The notes beneath the pieces are model-generated. The model saw only the letters and a list, made by a program, of their open reading frames with translations. It ran no database searches and was not told the origin of the DNA. Positions 63,399-64,000 of a stretch of 64,000 nucleotides of DNA are shown in pieces. Source of the DNA: JABDJX01 sp039942715 (GTDB lineage Bacteria; Pseudomonadota; Alphaproteobacteria; Rhodobacterales; Rhodobacteraceae); contig JBDVBY010000011.1 of assembly GCA_039942715.1 (NCBI GenBank), forward strand, positions 186,001 to 250,000, written 5' to 3'. The position numbers and the translations under genes were made by a program. Within the stretch, counting starts at the first letter, position 1; each line of letters begins with the position of its first letter.

Positions 63399-63450
63399 CT
63401 TCATCTATTGAAAAATACTTCACCGGGGTCCGGGGGTGTGAAACCCCCGG
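63399..63450 (-). repeat. Intergenic element copy, right of an inverted pair
   Basis: Read on the minus strand, a CCGGGGGT/ACCCCCGG hairpin (63430-63450) leads into CCCCGGTGAAGTATTTTTC and then AATAGATGAAG. The 240-bp gap around the pair has no gene. Confidence 0.6.
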
Positions 63451-63477
63451 TCCGACCTCCAAAAAAAGGGACTGCGC

Positions 63478-64000
63478 ATGACCATCCAACTCTATTGTTT
63501 CGGCGAAAGTGGAAACGCATACAAAGCGGCACTTCCCTTGGAGCTTTCTGGGCTTGAATGGGAGGCCATCTACGTTGATTTTTTCAACGGAGCCGCGCGC
63601 ACTCCAGAATACGCCGAAACGGTCAACGTCATGGGCGAAGTCCCGGCTTTGATCGATGGGGACCTAAAGCTCAGCCAATCGGGCGTCATCCAGTCGTACA
63701 TAACAGAGAAAACCGGCAAGTTTGGTGGCGAAACCGCAGAAGAGCGCCGCGAAGTTCTGCGCTGGGTCCTGTGGGACAACTCCAAGCTTTCTGCGATGGC
63801 AGGCCCAACCCGTTTTTTGATGAACTTTCTTGATCCCGCCAAGCGCCCGCAAGAGGTCATCGGCTTTCAACAAGGGCGCCTCAAAGCCTCCTACACTATC
63901 CTGAATACGCATCTGACGCAGCGTGATTGGATCGTCGGACGCAGCGTTACCAATGCCGATTTCTCCTGTTGCTCTTATCTTTTCTACAACGAACCGTTCG
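63478..64000 (+). CDS. Glutathione S-transferase family protein, C-terminus beyond window
   Basis: 174 codons are visible from the ATG at 63478. The N-terminal thioredoxin-like domain (IQLYCFGESGNAYKAALPLE, GEVPALIDGDLKLSQSGVI) and the start of the helical domain are present. No stop is seen before the window edge. It differs clearly from the other GST at 46216-46818. Confidence 0.88.
   Translation, partial: MTIQLYCFGESGNAYKAALPLELSGLEWEAIYVDFFNGAARTPEYAETVNVMGEVPALIDGDLKLSQSGVIQSYITEKTGKFGGETAEERREVLRWVLWDNSKLSAMAGPTRFLMNFLDPAKRPQEVIGFQQGRLKASYTILNTHLTQRDWIVGRSVTNADFSCCSYLFYNEPF

Overview
The window looks like a chromosomal segment of a marine Roseobacter-group alphaproteobacterium (Rhodobacteraceae). 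The grounds are a SoeABC-type sulfite dehydrogenase, a DmdC/FadE-type acyl-CoA dehydrogenase behind twin MerR regulators, an oxidative (not denitrifying) metabolism with many ABC transporters, an alphaproteobacterial tRNA-His with A73 and no encoded G-1, and many ATGA-type gene overlaps. I see no phage, plasmid, insertion sequence, rRNA operon or CRISPR array. Genes are dense on both strands and codon use looks even, so this is mostly core or stable accessory chromosome.

Layout. 1-4 kb: a CAP-domain protein cut by the window edge, a lytic transglycosylase, and dapA. 4-9 kb: soeABC, a cytoplasmic-facing molybdenum sulfite dehydrogenase. 9-11 kb: phaA-phaB for polyhydroxybutyrate precursor. 11-14 kb: an animal-type haem peroxidase, small proteins and a GcvA-like LysR. 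14-19 kb: TrmN6-like methyltransferase, DUF2007, ispB, ispE and a secreted TPR protein. 19-25 kb: ETF-ubiquinone oxidoreductase, greA, a membrane protein, an unusual matrixin-like protease and a PatB-type aminotransferase.

25-37.5 kb is a complete reductive pyrimidine degradation island. PreT-PreA reduce uracil/thymine, HydA opens the ring, HyuC-type amidohydrolase releases beta-alanine, and an NMT1/THI5-type ABC transporter probably imports the base. A TetR regulator of RutR type sits in the middle, and a near-perfect RutR box lies on the promoter of the hyuC-to-transporter operon. The operon carries passengers of unknown role: a class II aldolase, a membrane protein with an L7/L12-like C-terminal domain, a two-helix mini-protein and a GNAT acetyltransferase.

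37.7-44 kb: a polar amino acid-type ABC transporter converging on a translationally coupled enolase-superfamily dehydratase / Zn-alcohol dehydrogenase / SDR cassette. 44-50 kb: an ion channel, smpB, NfeD and SPFH partners, GST, SOS-type mmcB, an unknown membrane-anchored protein and tRNA-His. 50-57 kb: VOC protein, a coiled-coil/OmpA pair, ubiA, rsmE, 5'-nucleotidase and pyrD. 57-64 kb: MATE exporter, two PaaI-like thioesterases, two MerR regulators, an acyl-CoA dehydrogenase and a partial GST.

The most unusual signal is non-coding. Two intergenic segments of identical length (159 bp; 21007-21165 on the minus strand and 47640-47798 on the plus strand) share four blocks in the same order at nearly the same spacing, including four 11-bp repeats in helical phase, although the DNA between the blocks differs. 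A second, different family of intergenic elements (GC-rich hairpin plus a TATTTTTGAA-type tail) occurs at least six times.
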